DNA of 33,310 nucleotides from Chishuiella changwenlii (GCF_900142565.1 NZ_FRBH01000003.1:285274-318583), one strand, 5' to 3'. Numbered from the stretch's first letter, positions 1 to 7,254 are shown. Notes: generated by a model from the letters alone, not told the origin. Numbers and translations: made by a program.

Positions 1-621
1 ACGAATTGGGGAGAGCCACCTGTTCATATTAAGAAGTATGAAACCAGAGATTATCTACGTCCAAAATGTGAGGGAGAAGATTGTGATTATGATGGTGTAC
101 TATTAAGTGGTTTAAAAGAAGAAATAAAGGTAAGTAATAAAAATAAGATATTGGTTATTTTACATACCAGTACAAGTCATGGCCCTACTTACAGTAAGAA
201 ATATCCACCAAGATTTGAGAAATTTAAACCTGTTTGTAACAGTGTAGACTTAGGAAAATGTACACAAACAGAATTAATGAATGCGTATGACAACACAATA
301 GTTTACACAGATTACATTTTAAATAGCATTATAACAGATTTAAAAGATTTGAAAGAGTACAATAGCACCATGCTTTTTGTATCTGATCATGGAGAGTCTT
401 TAGGAGAGAAGAATTTATATATGCATGGCGTTCCGAAGAGTTTAGCACCTAAGCAGCAATATGAGATTCCATTTATAGTTTGGGTATCTGATAAAGACAA
501 GCAATTAAAACCAGCTAATAATACAATTCTATCACAAAATAATGTCTTTCATAGTGTGCTTAATTTTCTATCCATAGATAGTCCTATTTACGATGAAAAC
601 ATGAATATATTTAAAAAGTAA
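1..621 (+). CDS. Phosphoethanolamine transferase (EptA-like), C-terminal part
   Basis: The frame is open from the first base of the window, so the 5' part is missing and 206 residues of the periplasmic sulfatase-fold domain are seen. In the EptA family this domain moves phosphoethanolamine from phosphatidylethanolamine to lipid A on the outer face of the inner membrane. Fragment residues that match the family are the SHGP segment (His60), the zinc-binding SDHGES (Asp129, His130) and MHG (His142). Two cysteine pairs also match, near residues 23-28 (C-EGED-C) and in the C-NSVDLGK-C segment just before the NAYDNTI stretch. The catalytic threonine and the N-terminal membrane helices lie upstream of the window. 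The family is clear; the exact acceptor (lipid A or another glycan) cannot be told from this piece. It ends at a hairpin shared with the convergent porin gene. Confidence 0.88.
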   Translation, partial: TNWGEPPVHIKKYETRDYLRPKCEGEDCDYDGVLLSGLKEEIKVSNKNKILVILHTSTSHGPTYSKKYPPRFEKFKPVCNSVDLGKCTQTELMNAYDNTIVYTDYILNSIITDLKDLKEYNSTMLFVSDHGESLGEKNLYMHGVPKSLAPKQQYEIPFIVWVSDKDKQLKPANNTILSQNNVFHSVLNFLSIDSPIYDENMNIFKK

Positions 622-632
622 TATATAATATT

Positions 633-675
633 AAAAACTAACAAAAGCTCTTTAAAAGAGATTTTGTTAGTTTTT
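633..675. terminator. Bidirectional intrinsic terminator
   Basis: Arms AAAAACTAACAAAA and TTTTGTTAGTTTTT enclose an inner GCTCTTTAAAAGAG hairpin. The structure is A-rich on one side and T-rich on the other, and it lies between two convergent genes, so it can stop transcription from both. Confidence 0.85.
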
Positions 676-688
676 ATTATCCAATTTT

Positions 689-1849
689 CTATAATTTAAT
701 TGACTGATTAAATTGTTTAGACAAATCCATTCTCATTCCTAAAACGAAAATGTTTTGTTCCTTTTGTCCAGAAGAATTATGTCCAAAAGAAAACCTTTGT
801 TCAGAATAGATTTGAATAAATTTTATGGGAGAATAATTTATACCTACTATCCAATCACTTTTTCTAAATTTATCGCTAACATATTGTGAATTATCTTTAT
901 TGATGCCATTAGGGACATATAAATTATAGCCTGTAGAAAGAGCTAATTTTTCCATCTTCCATTTAAAGTAGCTCTCGAAACCTTTTGCTCCGAAAACATA
1001 AGAAGGAATAATATTGTTCTCTGTAAGATTATTAGAAGAAGTAAAATCTCCATTTTCTTGAATTATTCCAACCAAACTAAAATCAAATTTTTTAGAAGAA
1101 TAATTAGAACCTAATGTAAAATAACTAGGATTCCCATTTAATCCCAAAATCTTGTTATCTATTAAAGCCTTATTAATAAAAGCTTTGTTATAAGCTACAC
1201 CAACTAATAATTCTTTTGAAAGCTCTATTTGAGCAGATAAACCAAAACCATCTATAAGATTACTATTTCCACCTTTTGTTTGTACTTGTGTACCGATGTG
1301 TAAAAACTTTATCTTATTTCTATAAATTATAGCTTGGTCGGCTCTTCCAGTTCCAAGTTCTCCACCATCAGTACCACCTGTAAAAGTAGCAGAAGCTCTT
1401 CCTCCAAAAACATTAAATTTATCGGTGTAAGAAGTTACATCTCGATATACTCCCCATTGTTTACCAAAGGTTAATTTTCCATATTGATTAAAATCGATCC
1501 CCAAATATCCTAATCTATTTCCGAGTACTTGTTGTTTAGTTTCGGATTTAATAGCTAATAAACCGTTGTCTAAATTTCCATCCACATTAAAAGAAGAGTT
1601 TCCTTTAAACATGTTAATCTGAAATTCTAAACCAGCTATAAACGAAATCGATTTATTTTTTATTTTTAATTCAATACCTGTTCTAGAAACATTGTCTTGT
1701 AATTCTGTGTCTTTGTCAAATACAGCTAATTGTCCTCTTAAACTAATGTATGGTTTAACAGAAACGTCTATAGAGTCTTGTGCATAATTTATGGTAGAAA
1801 AAAATAGAAATAGAAAACAAGTTAATACCTCTGATAATCTGTTGTGCAT
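689..1849 (-). CDS. Outer membrane porin (general-porin-like beta-barrel)
   Basis: This 386-residue protein has a signal peptide that ends near residue 23 (INYA|Q) and a body of alternating short beta strands. The segment LGYLGIDFNQYGKLTFGKQ, followed by GVYRD and the glycine-rich FGGRASATFTGGTDGGELG region, resembles the strand and constriction-loop area of trimeric general porins. The role inferred is passive diffusion of small solutes across the outer membrane. The last residue is Leu rather than the usual aromatic barrel-end residue. It lies downstream of the Ntn-hydrolase gene but is separated from it by a hairpin, so it is probably transcribed on its own; no TAnnTTTG box was found directly upstream. 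The substrate is unknown. Fold class is fairly sure, specific family less so. Confidence 0.72.
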   Translation of the reverse strand: MHNRLSEVLTCFLFLFFSTINYAQDSIDVSVKPYISLRGQLAVFDKDTELQDNVSRTGIELKIKNKSISFIAGLEFQINMFKGNSSFNVDGNLDNGLLAIKSETKQQVLGNRLGYLGIDFNQYGKLTFGKQWGVYRDVTSYTDKFNVFGGRASATFTGGTDGGELGTGRADQAIIYRNKIKFLHIGTQVQTKGGNSNLIDGFGLSAQIELSKELLVGVAYNKAFINKALIDNKILGLNGNPSYFTLGSNYSSKKFDFSLVGIIQENGDFTSSNNLTENNIIPSYVFGAKGFESYFKWKMEKLALSTGYNLYVPNGINKDNSQYVSDKFRKSDWIVGINYSPIKFIQIYSEQRFSFGHNSSGQKEQNIFVLGMRMDLSKQFNQSIKL

Positions 1850-1890
1850 AAAATGAGAATGTTAGTCGATATAGGTTGAAAAGAATGAAT

Positions 1891-1925
1891 AAAAAATCAA
1901 CTGAATAAAAATATCCAGTTGATTT
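1891..1925 (-). terminator. Intrinsic terminator after the Ntn-hydrolase gene
   Basis: A 10-bp perfect inverted repeat (AAATCAACTG / CAGTTGATTT, at 1894-1903 and 1916-1925) is followed on the minus strand by a T-run. It lies just past the stop codon of the hydrolase at 1946. Confidence 0.8.
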
Positions 1926-1945
1926 ATTCTATCAATAAATGAAAT

Positions 1946-3004
1946 TTATATGCCTAAAAATGTAAATGGTTTAGTATTCGTAAAAAGTTGAGATGTATCT
2001 CCAGAATATGTTTCGTTTTTACTAACGCTTAATCTTTTAGTACTTGCTTTATTACTAAAATCAAGTTTCTTTAAATCTACCCAAAAAGTATTTGGAGTTT
2101 TTGTTGTTTCAAAATAGTAAACTAGATTTTTTTGATCAGATACAGATCTCCATCTTGTAGAAGAAATGTTAGGCTCTGTTTCAGAAGAAATACCCAAAGG
2201 AACAGAACTATTTCTAATTACACTAAATACACTTGCAATAGCAGTTCTTGTATCATTTGTTTGTGGAATAGCATTAATGTAATAAGAAGCTCTAACAAAA
2301 CGATCTGCTGCTCTGTTTGTTCCTGGAAGCATAATAGTTCCTGGAATACCTTTCCAATATTCGTTAATTGATAATTGCTCTTCAAATAAAGGAGAATTTG
2401 TCATCACAGTATAAGAAGGATCATGATGAATAACTAATTTTCCATTAACGTATTCAAAAATAGCATTATCTCCAGTTTTATCTGATATAGAAAGATGTAG
2501 TGTTGTGAATTTTTTTGTACCAGGCACATAATCAGAAACGATTGCGAATTTCTCTTTTTTTAATTCATCTACCGCTTCTTTTACAGTAGAAAAATTATCT
2601 AATACATATTGTGCCCATGCAGCAATTGTAACACCTGGTTTAGATCCTTTAGGATCAAATTTAGGATATTGACTTTCTACTAACCATAGAACATTTGCTA
2701 CCAATCCTTTTTCGTTTATTCCGTCCGTTGTCGCAATATCCCAAGCGCTTGTAATAACACTTCCGTATTTAGAATTCCATTTAAAAGAATTGTCTCCAAC
2801 ATTTCCACTTCTGTCTAATCCTCTTGGGAAAACCCAGATATTAGCATCTATTTCATCTTTCCAATCCATAGAACGTGCCGTGATAATATTGTTATCTGGC
2901 CCTTTGTATACAACTCTTGTACACGCATCTAATGTTGGCGATAACACCAATAAATTGGTAGAAAATAAAGTAAACGTAAGGTTTATCAAAAATTTATTTT
3001 TCAT
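1946..3004 (-). CDS. Secreted linear amide C-N hydrolase (choloylglycine hydrolase / penicillin V acylase family)
   Basis: This 352-residue member of the Ntn-hydrolase superfamily cleaves linear amide bonds such as those in conjugated bile salts, penicillin V or N-acyl homoserine lactones. The signal peptide ends at LDA, so cleavage before Cys28 would directly expose the catalytic N-terminal nucleophile. Family residues keep their spacing from that cysteine: Arg44 (+16) and Asp47 (+19) in ARSMDW, matching Cys2, Arg18 and Asp21 of bile salt hydrolases. Further matches are Asn203 in MTNSPLF and an Arg pair in RAADRFVRAS (Arg235/Arg238). The stretch between Asn203 and that arginine is shorter than in Gram-positive bile salt hydrolases, as I would expect for a Gram-negative type enzyme. 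The substrate cannot be assigned; a bile salt is unlikely for a free-living marine host. It is probably periplasmic and has its own promoter region. Confidence 0.87.
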   Translation of the reverse strand: MKNKFLINLTFTLFSTNLLVLSPTLDACTRVVYKGPDNNIITARSMDWKDEIDANIWVFPRGLDRSGNVGDNSFKWNSKYGSVITSAWDIATTDGINEKGLVANVLWLVESQYPKFDPKGSKPGVTIAAWAQYVLDNFSTVKEAVDELKKEKFAIVSDYVPGTKKFTTLHLSISDKTGDNAIFEYVNGKLVIHHDPSYTVMTNSPLFEEQLSINEYWKGIPGTIMLPGTNRAADRFVRASYYINAIPQTNDTRTAIASVFSVIRNSSVPLGISSETEPNISSTRWRSVSDQKNLVYYFETTKTPNTFWVDLKKLDFSNKASTKRLSVSKNETYSGDTSQLFTNTKPFTFLGI

Positions 3005-3056
3005 TATAATAGATTTTAATTTTAGTGATAATTATTTACGATATAGATTGGTTGAG

Positions 3057-3077
3057 TAAATATACATTATTTAATGT
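3057..3077 (-). promoter_or_regulatory. Possible -7 box next to a palindrome, upstream of the Ntn-hydrolase gene
   Basis: On the minus strand TATATTTA (3064-3057) matches TAnnTTTG at 7 of 8 positions. The 14-bp palindrome ACATTATTTAATGT (3064-3077) abuts it on the upstream side, where a repressor could block polymerase. AT-rich palindromes arise easily by chance in this genome. Confidence 0.35.
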
Positions 3078-3184
3078 GTTTTTAAAAAGAATCCAATAAG
3101 ATTAAATATAGGTTAATACATTGAAATACTTTGTGTTAAATTGATGGTGATAACTATCAGATAATTTAGAATTAGTGAGATAAT

Positions 3185-3224
3185 AAAATAGGCTAATACA
3201 TTTTTAAGTATCAGCCTATTTTTT
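3185..3224 (-). terminator. Intrinsic terminator of the porin-MHS transporter operon
   Basis: The outer arms are AAAATAGGCT (3185-3194) and AGCCTATTTTTT (3213-3224), with an inner AATAC/GTAT pairing that extends the stem. It lies 48 bp beyond the stop of the small membrane protein at 3272, with a T-rich tail on the minus strand. Confidence 0.75.
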
Positions 3225-3271
3225 ATACTTCTCTTTTATTCAAATAAAGAGAAAATTTCAAACTATGTAGA

Positions 3272-3499
3272 TTACATTTTTTCTTCACTATATTCTCCAA
3301 GTAGTGCGTAATAGCCAAAAAGAGCCATTCCAAGAACAATAATTGGCGTAAGAACAACAAGAATAATAATCCCGAAAACTAAATCATCTTGCGAACCAGA
3401 AGTTAGTTTAGGAATACCAAATTCCATTATACAAAAGTAAGCGATAACCAATGATAAAGCTATCCATACAAATCCTAATATTTTTTTAATTGCTTCCAT
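3272..3499 (-). CDS. Small two-helix membrane protein, likely partner of the MHS transporter
   Basis: This 75-residue protein has two predicted membrane segments, at about 8-27 (FVWIALSLVIAYFCIMEFGI) and 42-67 (VFGIIILVVLTPIIVLGMALFGYYALL), joined by a short polar loop and followed by an acidic-basic tail EYSEEKM. It starts 12 bp after the transporter stop codon and ends at the operon terminator, so it is almost surely co-transcribed with the transporter. I do not recognise a characterised family; similar small membrane ORFs next to MHS transporters in Bacteroidota come to mind, but I cannot confirm this. By position it could be a small regulatory or stabilising subunit of the transporter. 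That role is inference. Confidence 0.75.
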   Translation of the reverse strand: MEAIKKILGFVWIALSLVIAYFCIMEFGIPKLTSGSQDDLVFGIIILVVLTPIIVLGMALFGYYALLGEYSEEKM

Positions 3500-3511
3500 T
3501 TTTTTAATTTT

Positions 3512-5044
3512 TTAATTAACATTTCTGTCTTTGTTACTAATATAAATTGCTCCAATAATAAAACATATTGCTGCAATACCAATAGGATACCATAGTCCTT
3601 CTAAATAAAACTGTGGATCTCCATTTACCTTAGCATTTGTAACCAAATAAGTAGAAACAGCTGGTAATAATCCTCCAAAAATTCCATTTCCTATGTGGTA
3701 AGGTAAAGACATCGAAGTATAACGAATTTTAACAGGGAACATTTCTACTAAGAATGCCGCAATAGGTCCATAAACCATTGTAATAAAAATAACTTGAATC
3801 CATATTAATCCAATTAATTTCCATCGATCTGTATTTGTAATATGAGTTGTTTTCTTTATAACCTCGCTTATTTTACCATCAACTACTTTTGCTTTTCCGT
3901 TTTCTAAATGTCGTTTTGTTATTTGACTATAAGTTGTACCATCAGCAAAAGTTTGTTGTATAGTATAAACAGAATCATTAACTGTTCCATTTTTTACAAT
4001 TTCTGCCTTGCGAACAGTATTTTCTACAACTTCTTGTTTGTTTGCTAAATTCGTTGTTTGGTACATTGTTTCATAAATCGGACGATAAGCAAAAACAGCA
4101 ACTAACATACCTGTTAGCATTACCCATTTTCTTCCTACTTTATCACTCAACCATCCAAAGACAACAAAGAAAGGAGTACCTAATAATAAAGCGACTCCTA
4201 AAAGAGAATCAACCTGATCGGACTCAACATTCATTACTGTTTTCATGTAACTCATCGAATAAAATTGTCCTGTATACCAAACTACCCCTTGTCCCATTGC
4301 AGCACCAAATAATGCTAATAAAACAAACTTCATGTTGTATTTATTTCCGAAAGATTCTTTTAATGGATTTGTAGAAGTTTTTCCTTCATCTTTGGCTTTT
4401 TTAAATGCAGGAGATTCATCCATATTTTTACGAATCAAATAAGAAACATAAACCATAAAGATTGATAATATAAAAGGTATTCTCCAACCCCAAAGGTCAA
4501 ACTGTTCATCTGTTAAAAAAGTTTTGGTAACTAAAATAACAAGTAATGATATAAATAAACCAAATGTTGCTGTAGTTTGTATCCAAGAAGTCCAATAACC
4601 TCTTTGTCCTTCTGGAGCATGCTCTGCAACATAAGTTGCCGCTCCACCATATTCGCCACCAAGAGCTAAACCTTGTAATAATCTAAGAACTAAAACTAAA
4701 AGAGGAGCAAGGAAGCCTATTGTTTCATAAGATGGGATACAACCAATTAAAAATGTAGCACCTCCCATTAAGATTAAAGTTGCCATGAAAGTGTATTTTC
4801 TTCCGATAATATCACCTAAACGACCAAAAAATAATGCTCCAAATGGACGAACTACAAAACCAGCGGCAAAGGTAGCTAACGTAGAAAGGAAGGCGGCAGT
4901 TGGATTGTCGGAAGGAAAGAATTTTGTAGATAGTACAACAGCAAGACTTCCAAAGATAAAGAAATCATACCATTCTATTAATGTACCCATGGATGATGCT
5001 CCAATGACCTTCCATATTGTTTTTTTACTTGCAGTTTCACTCAT
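3512..5044 (-). CDS. MFS transporter, metabolite:H+ symporter (MHS) family
   Basis: This 510-residue inner-membrane protein is of the ProP/KgtP/ShiA type, a group that imports compounds such as 2-oxoglutarate, shikimate, dicarboxylates or betaines with protons. MHS signatures are the EWYDF stretch in helix 1 (Glu24-Asp27), GRLGDIIGRK (74-83) in the loop after helix 2, GGEYGG (129-134) in helix 4, and the second-half repeat GWLSDKVGRK. A polar insert of roughly 80 residues (about 322-402) separates helices 9 and 10 and should face the periplasm; this loop is short in the E. coli members. It is flanked by a porin gene upstream and a small membrane protein gene 12 bp downstream, which supports an uptake operon. 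Which metabolite is carried cannot be read from the sequence. Confidence 0.9.
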   Translation of the reverse strand: MSETASKKTIWKVIGASSMGTLIEWYDFFIFGSLAVVLSTKFFPSDNPTAAFLSTLATFAAGFVVRPFGALFFGRLGDIIGRKYTFMATLILMGGATFLIGCIPSYETIGFLAPLLVLVLRLLQGLALGGEYGGAATYVAEHAPEGQRGYWTSWIQTTATFGLFISLLVILVTKTFLTDEQFDLWGWRIPFILSIFMVYVSYLIRKNMDESPAFKKAKDEGKTSTNPLKESFGNKYNMKFVLLALFGAAMGQGVVWYTGQFYSMSYMKTVMNVESDQVDSLLGVALLLGTPFFVVFGWLSDKVGRKWVMLTGMLVAVFAYRPIYETMYQTTNLANKQEVVENTVRKAEIVKNGTVNDSVYTIQQTFADGTTYSQITKRHLENGKAKVVDGKISEVIKKTTHITNTDRWKLIGLIWIQVIFITMVYGPIAAFLVEMFPVKIRYTSMSLPYHIGNGIFGGLLPAVSTYLVTNAKVNGDPQFYLEGLWYPIGIAAICFIIGAIYISNKDRNVN

Positions 5045-5089
5045 AAATTTTGTTTTTTGTTAATTTTTTTTGTGGTGTTAATTGTTTTG

Positions 5090-6322
5090 TTATAATAATA
5101 TCATTGCTTGTATTGTAATCATATCGTCCATGTTTTTAGGTTGATCAAAAGATTTTTGATATTCTATAGATATTTTAGAGTTTTGTCCATCTATGTACCA
5201 ATTTCCTCCAAGTTTTAATTCGTTTGCGGGTTTTATTAAACCTCTAAAATCTCTGTAAGAATAACCAACGTATGGTTGAATTCTATTGCGGTATTTGTGT
5301 TTTCCTTCTTCAATATTTTTTGGTAAAAGATAACCAACATGTCCAGAAAACTGGTTTCCACTTCCTACAACATTTCCTTGTAAATAGCTATCTCCCATAG
5401 CAGAATTTTGATATTTGGCGTAAGCAGTTACAGAAGAACTTTTTCCGATTGGTGCATCATAAAAAACATCAACAGCTAAATGAGTTACATCTTCTCCAAT
5501 TAGATTATCATTCTCTCTTTTTACAATTGCATTGCTCTGATTAAAAAATCCAGCTCCAATATTAAATACTTTTTTTGCTCCTAAATATGTTCCAACTCTA
5601 TAAGGTAATGCATTCGATTCTTGATCTAAGAACTGATAATCAAAATATCCAGAAACGGCATATTTTCCTTCTCCTAAGATGGCTTTACCTAAATATTTTT
5701 CTTGTCCGTTCTGTATAACTGTGGATGAGTTGCCGTCCAAAGTATTGGTTAATGCATCACTTAATGCAACACGATAATTTAATTTCCCAAAACGTCCTTT
5801 TGCAAAAAGACCTAAGTGATTAGCAAACTGATCAGACAATCCAAGGGTAGTCCAATCTGCTCTATTATTATCTAGCATTAACATATTAATAGAACCCTGT
5901 CCATTTCCACGAGAAATCCCTCCATAATTATTTATACCAGCACCAATAGCTAAATTATCAGTCACTTTATATTGTAAGAACATTTCGTGTAGAAACATAG
6001 AAACATCGTTGCTTTTACCTGTTGGAGTAAGGTTATGATCGTAAATCCCATTTGCACCAAAGTGGGTGAGAATCATAAATCGATCATTTATTTGAGAGTA
6101 GGCAAGGACTCTTGCTCGTTTAATAGAAAATCCGTCGTTAACATTTTTTCCTTCATAATCCTGAAACCAGGTTTGTCCCCATAGGATAAAACGAATAAAT
6201 TTACTTCCGTCGTCGTTTAATTTTACAACTAATCCTCCATCATATTCAGAAGCATACTGTGCTTTTGTTATCGAAATCCCTATAGTAGATAATAAGGATA
6301 GTGATAAAAGAATTTTTTTCAT
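5090..6322 (-). CDS. Outer membrane porin (phosphate-selective porin O/P-like) of the MHS operon
   Basis: This 410-residue beta-barrel has a signal peptide ending near residue 21 (ITKA|Q). The mature part opens with a conserved block (KFIRFILWGQTWFQDYEG, then FSIKRARVLAYSQINDRFMI), typical of the OprO/OprP-like superfamily, in which strand 1 is followed by an RRAR-like strand. The barrel continues to the C terminus (IEYQKSFDQPKN, then MITIQAMILL). It is the first gene of an apparent operon; the transporter begins 45 bp further on. The natural reading is that it lets the transporter's substrate through the outer membrane. The name phosphate-selective should not be taken literally. A 12-bp dyad and a weak -7 box precede it. 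Confidence 0.78.
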   Translation of the reverse strand: MKKILLSLSLLSTIGISITKAQYASEYDGGLVVKLNDDGSKFIRFILWGQTWFQDYEGKNVNDGFSIKRARVLAYSQINDRFMILTHFGANGIYDHNLTPTGKSNDVSMFLHEMFLQYKVTDNLAIGAGINNYGGISRGNGQGSINMLMLDNNRADWTTLGLSDQFANHLGLFAKGRFGKLNYRVALSDALTNTLDGNSSTVIQNGQEKYLGKAILGEGKYAVSGYFDYQFLDQESNALPYRVGTYLGAKKVFNIGAGFFNQSNAIVKRENDNLIGEDVTHLAVDVFYDAPIGKSSSVTAYAKYQNSAMGDSYLQGNVVGSGNQFSGHVGYLLPKNIEEGKHKYRNRIQPYVGYSYRDFRGLIKPANELKLGGNWYIDGQNSKISIEYQKSFDQPKNMDDMITIQAMILL

Positions 6323-6364
6323 ACTTGTTTGAAGTGTTTTGTTTTGTGTTAATTTTTCTTAATT

Positions 6365-6372
6365 CTAAGATA
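6365..6372 (-). promoter_or_regulatory. Candidate -7 box of the porin-MHS operon
   Basis: TATCTTAG on the minus strand matches TAnnTTTG at 7 of 8 positions. It lies 42 bp before the porin start codon, giving a leader of roughly 35 nt. No clear TTG -33 element was found, as would suit an activated promoter. Confidence 0.4.
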
Positions 6373-6405
6373 AATTAATTAAATAATTAAAATGATTATT
6401 TAGTT

Positions 6406-6435
6406 GAATTATACTGATATAAGTCAGTATAATTC
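6406..6435. promoter_or_regulatory. Perfect 12-bp inverted repeat, candidate operator
   Basis: GAATTATACTGA (6406-6417) and TCAGTATAATTC (6424-6435) are exact reverse complements around TATAAG. There is no T-run after it, and no gene ends here, so it is not an ordinary terminator. Its centre lies about 50 bp upstream of the candidate -7 box of the porin-transporter operon, a usual place for an activator dimer. Confidence 0.6.
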
Positions 6436-6502
6436 TATAGTGTTCAAAATACACCATAAAATAATTTTAAAATAATAATTTATTGAGTCAAAAAATGAAG
6501 AA

Positions 6503-6527
6503 TTCTTAATTATTATTCAATTAAGAA
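6503..6527. repeat. 9-bp inverted repeat in divergent promoter region
   Basis: TTCTTAATT (6503-6511) and AATTAAGAA (6519-6527) are separated by ATTATTC. It is the second of three consecutive inverted repeats between the divergent genes; the function is unknown. Confidence 0.45.
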
Positions 6528-6536
6528 GTAAAATAT

Positions 6537-6566
6537 ATTCTGTTAAGTTCATTAACAGAATTTTTT
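6537..6566 (+). promoter_or_regulatory. Terminator-like hairpin upstream of the small barrel gene
   Basis: ATTCTGTTAA (6537-6546) and TTAACAGAAT (6552-6561) pair perfectly around a 5-nt loop and run into TTTTTT on the plus strand. It looks like an intrinsic terminator, yet no known plus-strand gene ends upstream. It could end a short RNA, insulate the promoter, or be a binding site. Confidence 0.5.
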
Positions 6567-6580
6567 GGCATAGTTTATGA
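6566..6580 (+). promoter_or_regulatory. Sigma-54-like -24/-12 element
   Basis: TGGCAT-AGTTT-ATGA has the -24 GG (6567-6568) and the -12 G (6579) at the spacing of the TGGCAC-N5-TTGC consensus. The -12 GC is changed to GA, so it is a partial match. It lies 38 bp before the start codon of the small barrel gene. Confidence 0.35.
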
Positions 6581-6617
6581 AAATGTTAAGAAAACTAAAT
6601 TATAAAACATACTTATT

Positions 6618-7184
6618 ATGAAAAAATTATTTTTATCATTAACATTAGCTATAGTTTCATCTTTAGCATTCGCACAAGATATACAAACGCCAGCAACTTC
6701 TGCAAACGTTGGAGATTCTCCAGTACAGCAAGGTAATTGGATTGTAGGAGGTTCTGTAGGTTCTTTAGGATACTCTTTCGAGGGGGAAAATTTTAACATT
6801 AATATTAATCCTCAAGCAGGTTACTTTATTGCAGATGGATTTGCAGTAGGTTTAAAAGCTGGTTTTGGTTTACAAACTGTTAAAGGAGGAGATAACATCT
6901 ATCAATATAGATTAATGCCTTTTGGACGTTATTATTTTTCTGAAGGAGCAAAATCTAGTGGACGTTTCTTTGGTCAAGGTGAAATAGGTGTTACTGGAGC
7001 TAAGCAAGGAGGAGTTTCTGATACTTCTTTCGGATTCGGTGTAAATGCTGGTTATGCACATTTCTTATCTCGTAATGTAGCATTAGAAGGTACAGTTGGT
7101 TACAACTATTCAAAATCTAATTTAGCAAATTCACAAGCACAAAATGGATTAGGTTTAGCAGTTGGTTTCCAAATCTATTTATAA
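6618..7184 (+). CDS. Small outer membrane beta-barrel protein
   Basis: This 188-residue protein has a signal peptide MKKLFLSLTLAIVSSLAFA|Q. The mature part of about 169 residues is built from glycine- and aromatic-rich strands (WIVGGSVGSLGYSFEG, FAVGLKAGFGLQT, FFGQGEIGVTGAK, FGFGVNAGYAHFL, ALEGTVGYNYSKS, GLGLAVGFQIYL), which fits an eight-stranded OmpA/OmpX-size barrel. There is no OmpA peptidoglycan-binding domain. The gene stands alone, with its own regulatory region and a strong terminator. The specific function is unknown; candidates are a structural or surface barrel of the porin-family beta-barrel class common in Bacteroidota. Confidence 0.82.
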   Translation: MKKLFLSLTLAIVSSLAFAQDIQTPATSANVGDSPVQQGNWIVGGSVGSLGYSFEGENFNININPQAGYFIADGFAVGLKAGFGLQTVKGGDNIYQYRLMPFGRYYFSEGAKSSGRFFGQGEIGVTGAKQGGVSDTSFGFGVNAGYAHFLSRNVALEGTVGYNYSKSNLANSQAQNGLGLAVGFQIYL

Positions 7185-7219
7185 GAATGAATTTATTATA
7201 TTCTTTTATATGAAAGCAT

Positions 7220-7248
7220 AAGCCTAACTTTTTAAGTTAGGCTTTTTT
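7220..7248. terminator. Intrinsic terminator of the small barrel gene
   Basis: AAGCCTAACTT (7220-7230) and AAGTTAGGCTT (7234-7244) pair perfectly around TTT, followed by a T-run. It lies 35 bp past the stop codon, between convergent genes; the minus-strand dehydrogenase may also use it. Confidence 0.9.
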
Positions 7249-7254
7249 ATTTTC

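Noticed and set aside
2132-2371. Plus-strand Cys/Arg/Ser-rich ORF within the hydrolase gene
   Set aside because: It is an antisense shadow; the cysteine richness is a by-product of reversed codons, not a small secreted protein.
4042-4374. Plus-strand 110-codon ORF inside the MHS transporter gene
   Set aside because: It lies antisense within a well-supported gene, has low-complexity composition, no recognisable domain and no promoter.
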